Source of the DNA: Bubalus kerabau | Taxonomy: Eukaryota > Chordata > Mammalia > Artiodactyla > Bovidae | Assembly: GCF_029407905.1 (NCBI RefSeq) | Contig: NW_026577882.1 | Coordinates: forward strand, 682,001-746,000 | Length of the DNA stretch: 64,000 bases | Direction: 5' to 3' | Shown here: positions 59,781 to 64,000 of the stretch, piece after piece | How positions within the stretch are numbered: the stretch's first letter is position 1 | Layout: every line of letters starts with the position of its first letter | The notes under the pieces: model-generated | Told to the model about the DNA's origin: nothing | The model's database searches: none | What the model saw: only the letters and a program-made list of their open reading frames with translations | Made by a program: the position numbers and the translations under genes

Positions 59781-60496
59781 GACTATGAGAGGCAGATATT
59801 TTAGAGTATAATTATTGTAAAGAGTTTGTCTAAAAGCTCATATCACATTTACATTTTTTACTTTTGTTGTTGTCATTTCCAGGTAGTTTCTTGCTGACAA
59901 GCTTGTGACAGATATAACAATAGAGCAATTTTTACCTTAGAAGAAACCTAGGCACTATGAACATGTTGTGCTTAATGTTGTTGACTCTTAGACATGTCTA
60001 TAATGGAGGAGCAAAACCAAAAATACTAGATATTTAATATTGACTAGTTCCCAGTTCACGGGACTCTGACATTCATTTAGGTCAATGTTTTCTTGTATTT
60101 CCAGCAGTTTGATTTGGAAGGGCTGCCTTGTCTTGAGACCATTGAAATCAGAACACAGAACTTGAGCAATATTATCAAAAAACACAAGGCTCACACTGAC
60201 ACATACCTTAATCCAAACAGACAGACAAGACATCTTCCAGGTTTCCGCCTGAGATTTAAAATATTTCTTTGAGCCAGTCTTCTGGGGAGTGGGGGGATGG
60301 AGGTGGCAGTAAGGCAGGCTTGGGTAACAAGCTAATTGTTGGTCATTGCATATGCAAAGAACCAGCTTTCCGGGTTCCAAGGAAAAAATTTCCTTGGTAA
60401 CCAACTTTGTCTGGTTCTATAGAATATCATGGCCCTCCTAGGTCAGGTCATCTTGCCTTTCTGTAGTCCTCGTTTTATCCCTAAATCATAGACAGC

Positions 60497-61013
60497 TTGG
60501 ATTGTCTCTGTGGGGTGTATGTATTGTCCTCATGTTTGACCTGGCGGCAGCAGCGAGGTCCGAGAGCCTCTCCTGGAACCGGGCGTGGGGACGGGGCTCA
60601 CCGAGAGCCACTGGTGAAGGTGGGCAGCGCCCCTGGAGCGCGGCAGGGGTGGGGCGCCCCGGGAGGCGCAGGGCGGGTGTCGGCTCCTGGCGGGGGTAGG
60701 GGAGGGCTTCCCAGTTGTGCTCTCGGAGATGGCCACTGCGGCTGGAAACGCGCCGGGAGCGCAGCCAGGGTGGGGTAAACCTGGGCTGCACAGGTCGTGA
60801 TTCCGCTCGCTGTGGGTGGGGGGTCGGTCCCTGTTGTGCTCCCGGGGGTCGCCAATATGGCTGGGAACCCGCCGGGAGCCCGGCAGGGCCGGGGCGAAAC
60901 CTGGCGGTGCGGGGCGGGGTGGGGGTCCCTTCGCAGCAGGGGTCGGCTCCTGGCAGGGGTGGGGGAGGGCTTTCCAGATGTGCTGTTGGGGGTCGCCATT
61001 GCGGCTGGGAATG
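60497..61013. repeat. CpG-rich VNTR, copy B3 (next to satellite I)
   Basis: Counterpart of 16,482-16,994, including the enlarged third unit ('gtcccttcgcagcaggggtc' insertion). It contains GC boxes and G runs. Confidence 0.78.
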
Positions 61014-61521
61014 CCCATTTCGTGAACTCCTGGATCCCCAAGGATCGGCATCCATTGGCCACAGCGGAGGGGTGCGGAACACAGGTAAGGGAACGGGGAC
61101 TGCGTGGAGCAGGGAACCATGTATTCCGCCCTGTGTTGGCACAGTCTCAGAGCTCCCCAACCTGGCGGTCGCAGGAAGGCCTCGTCTTTGGGGTCAAGGC
61201 CTTTACCACTCCACCCCTCTGCTGAAAATCCTCAGAGTCTGCGCGGTTTTCCCAAGCAGCCTAGTGTCTGCTGGAAGTCCAAGGGACAGAACCCTGAATT
61301 CTGGCCGGCTGGCCCAGCCCTGCTTCTGGCACTTTGTAGGCCAGCGGGCCCTGGAGCACCTGCTAGGATGGGAAAGGGAAGGGTATGCGAATTGCACCCT
61401 GGTGGCCGCCGAGGCAGCAAAGAAGAGGGGAGGGCACCTTACTGCCCTTTAATGGCAGACAGAATCTGTGGCTGTCCTGCTGCGTGGGCCTTTTCATGGG
61501 GACCTTGTGCAATAAAAGTTT
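61014..61521 (+). other. 0.5-kb module B3, fused to satellite I
   Basis: Counterpart of 16,995-17,507. Unlike A2 it retains both ACACAG|GTAAGG (~61,080-61,090) and AATAAA (61,511-61,516). Satellite I begins at 61,522, a few bases after the hexamer. The open frame in this copy runs from the VNTR to ~61,452. No domain is recognised. Confidence 0.6.
61511..61516 (+). promoter_or_regulatory. AATAAA polyadenylation-type signal, B3
   Basis: Canonical hexamer directly before the satellite I junction. The GT-rich downstream sequence of the other copies has been replaced by satellite I. Confidence 0.45.
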
Positions 61522-64000
61522 ACCGGTGAACTTAGGGAACTTCCCAGTGTGCTTCTGACAGATGAGGGATGCTGTGGAGTTGGCGGGGCCTCTCAGGACT
61601 CTGCTGGGTTTGGCGCAATGGAAGAGGGCCTCATCTCCAGGGAAGGCAGGAACCTCAGGCTTCCTCTCCGTTTCGGACTCCGACCGCAGGGTCCCTGCAG
61701 AGTTGGGACAGGAGAGTCAGGAATCGTCTTGTCTGAGGAAGGGAACTCCGCTTGCCTCTCGAGGTGCTCAGGGGGTCTCAGGCCCCTTGTTGAGCTGTGT
61801 GTGGAACCTGCGGGTATTTCCGGAAATGCACGACGGTGACAGTGCCCCTTCGTGTTGTGCCTTCACCCACTGGGTTTCCTTCGAAGAGGTGTCTGGGCCT
61901 CGGGTTCTTTTTAAGAGCGGACCGGGAAATCGGGGTCTTTCGGCATGTGGGACCACCCACGGGGCTAGTCTCAAATTTCCTAGTGAGGCCGGCTTCATCC
62001 TGACGTGTGCCGGGAAGGCCGGGGACCCTTCCAGACAACGCAGGGGGATCGACTCTCCTGTCGCCATCAGGAGGGGAGAAGGGGCTCAGATGAAGTGGGG
62101 CCGGAACCCTCGGTGTTACCCTCGAGAGAAACCGGCGTGTGGGGGACTTCTGGGGGTTGCATGAAAGGAGTCAGGTACCATTTCGTACTTCAGGACAGAA
62201 CCTGGGACTTCCCTTGAGACGCCATAGCGGGCAAGGGCCTCATTTTGCGAAGACGTTGGAACCATGTGGATTTTCTCGAGTTGCGGCGGGATTCTAGAGT
62301 TACGACGGGGATTTCAGGCTTCCTCTTGTGTTGGCCCCGGGAAGCCTAATCTTCCATTCGAATTGCGAGGGAAAGCTTGGGGTTGCACTCGAGTCACTGC
62401 AGGGCCAAAGAGACCTCATCTAGGCCTGTGTCCGGGACTTAACGTTCCTCTCAAGGGAAGACAGGGATCTCAGGGTGGCGTTCCAGACTCCCCCGGGGAG
62501 TCAGGCCTAGCCTCGAGGGCAAGCAAAGGATGCCGCTCTCCTCTCAAGTCGCGACGCAGATCTCTTGGAGCCCACTGAGTGGCCTCAAGGGAGTCAGGCC
62601 TTCTCTTCAGTTTGGAGAGAGGACTCAGGATTGCGGTCTGGGTCAGGCAGGAAAAGAAGGCCCTCACCTCGCGAGGATGGGGGCTTCTCAGGGGTTTCCT
62701 CGAGCTGCGGCGCCCGTGGGGGTTTTTCACGAGGCAAGACGAGGATCTCAGGGAGCCTCTCGTGCGGTGCCAGGGAAGTCAGGTCTCTCTGCGCGTGGCG
62801 AGGGGGAGCGCGTCATGGCTCTCGAGTCATGGGAGAGGACTAGGGCCTCCAGACGCGTTGAAGAAGGACACTCGAGGTCTTTCTGGGGTTGCGGCGGGAA
62901 AGCCTCATTTCCCTCGACTTCTGCCAGGGACCTGAGGGAACTTCCCATGGTGCCTCTGATAGGTGAGGGATGCTGTGGAGTTGGCGGGGCCTCTCGGGAC
63001 TCCGCTGGGCTTGGCGCAATGGAAGAGGGCCTCATCTCGAGGGGAGACAGGAAACTTAGGCTTCCTCTCCTTTTCGGACTCCAACCACAGGGTCCCTGCA
63101 GAGTTGGGACAGGAGAGTCAGGCCTCGTCTTGTCTGAGGAAGGGAACTCCGCTTGCCTCTCGAATTGCTCAGGGTGTCTCACGTACCTCGTCGAGCTGTG
63201 TGTGGAAACCGCGGGTTTTTCCGGACGACTCACGGGGGTGTCAGTGCCCCTTCGAGTGGTACCTTCACCCACAGGGTTGCCTTCGAAGAGGGGTCCAGGC
63301 CTCGGGTCCTCCTCAAGAGCGGACCGGGGAATCGGGGGCGTTCGGCATGTGGCACCACCCACGTGGCTCGTCTCGAATTTCCCCGTGAGACCGGCCTCAT
63401 CCTGAGGTGCGCCGGGAAGGCCGGGAACCCCTTCTGGACCACGCAGGGGAATCGCCTCTCCTGTCGCGATCAGGAGGGGAGAAGGGGCTCAGATGAAGCT
63501 GTGCCGGGACTCTCGGTGTTCACCTCGAGGGAACCCGGCGTGTCAGGGAACTTTCGGGTGTCGTACGAAGGGTGTCAGGTACCGTTTCGCACTTCAGGGC
63601 GGAACATGGGACTTCCCTTGAGACGCCGTAGTGGGCAAGGGCCTCATCTTGCGAAGACGTTGAAACCACGTATTTTTTCTCGATTTGCGGTGGGATTCTC
63701 GAGTGACGACGGGGATTACAGGCTTCCTCCTCTGTTGGCCCTGGGAAGCCCCGTCTTCCATTCGAGGTGCGAGGGAAAGCTGGGGGCTTCCTTGAGTCAC
63801 TGCAGGGCCAAAGAGACCTCATCTAGGCGTGTGTCCAGGACCTAATGTTCCTATCCAGGGAAGGCAGGGATCTCGGGGTTGCATTCCAGGATCCCCCGGG
63901 GTGCCAGGCCTCGTCTCGAGGGGAAGCCAAGGACTCCGCTGTCCTCCCGAGTCGAGACACGGATCTCTTGGAGCCCCCTAGTGGCCTCAGTGGAGTCAAG
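61522..64000. repeat. 1.715-type satellite I array, copy B (runs off the window)
   Basis: Starts at the same satellite position as copy A (17,508) at an offset of 44,014 bp. Anchors at 61,549 and 62,950 give a 1,401-bp unit. Class 1 markers are present throughout ('cagaccacgcagggg' with variants, 'gggagaggactaggg'). It shares private variants with 17.5-20 kb ('gaggcaagacgaggatctca' near 18,718 and 62,731), confirming that it is the syntenic copy. Confidence 0.92.

Larger units (their letters stand above)
57100..60480. other. AT-rich segment, copy B2
   Basis: Third AT-rich segment and the most diverged from the other two over its left three quarters (for example 'ttggcattgcctatagcccg' at 59,321 replaces a longer segment). 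Its right end agrees with copy A (16,066 onward). It has no counterpart as a separate unit in copy A. Only the two SINEs are recognised. Confidence 0.6.

Noticed and set aside
52610..60480. Tandem ~4.4-kb modules as cattle 1.709 satellite (satellite IV)
   Set aside because: Plausible because that satellite is multi-kb and carries SINE copies, but the period here (~4.47 kb) differs from the ~3.8 kb I recall, and I cannot compare sequences. Left as unassigned.
40904..64000. Second half as a haplotype artefact of the assembly
   Set aside because: The copies differ in real structure (1,337-bp loss, extra 4.4-kb module, 0.95-kb tract) and are linked by proper satellite I and edge-monomer junctions. 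Artefact cannot be fully excluded without reads.

Overview
This is non-coding, repeat-dense mammalian DNA, almost certainly pericentromeric heterochromatin of a bovine-type ruminant. Three things point there. There are ruminant-specific SINEs: Bov-A2-type dimers with CAG tails, and ART2A/Bov-B-derived elements opening with a GTTCAGTTCAGTT motif. There is a CTCGAG-rich satellite with a ~1.40 kb period, which is the length described for cattle 1.715 satellite I. There is a GC-rich satellite family with ~680-700 bp monomers, which fits cattle satellite II (1.723). I found no convincing protein-coding gene, tRNA, rRNA or CRISPR array. The long open frames are by-products of GC-rich satellite with few stop codons.

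Layout. 1-10,531: satellite-II-related array built from ~0.53 and ~0.69 kb monomers that mostly alternate (dimer ~1.23 kb), interrupted at 1,777-3,074 by a minus-strand solo LTR with a 6-bp target duplication. 10,532-12,130: GC-rich ~680-bp monomers. 12,140-13,040: CpG-rich ~119-bp VNTR followed by a ~0.5 kb single-copy-like segment ending in AATAAA. 13,040-16,480: AT-rich segment with two SINEs. 16,482-17,507: another VNTR plus 0.5-kb module. 17,508-40,193: ~22.7 kb of satellite I (about 16 units, two sequence classes). 40,194-40,903: a diverged edge monomer. 40,904-64,000: the whole order repeats. This covers the satellite-II-like array with the same LTR (42,680-43,979), VNTR/AT-rich modules (now two AT-rich segments), and satellite I again from 61,522.

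The window is therefore a large composite repeat, seen 1.5 times, with an offset of 40,903-40,906 bp in its first part and 44,014 bp at the satellite I junction. The offset changes because of specific unequal exchanges that can be mapped from the sequence: loss of exactly 1,337 bp in the second copy, a B1/B2 recombinant AT-rich module in the first copy with its breakpoint inside ~80 bp, and a ~0.95 kb conversion-like tract. The LTR copies differ by about five substitutions in 1.3 kb, so the large duplication looks recent.

The most interesting functional possibility is the repeated CpG-rich VNTR / splice-donor / AATAAA module, which could act as a promoter-bearing transcription unit embedded between satellites. 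This is inference only. Family names rest on recognition and period length, without a database comparison.
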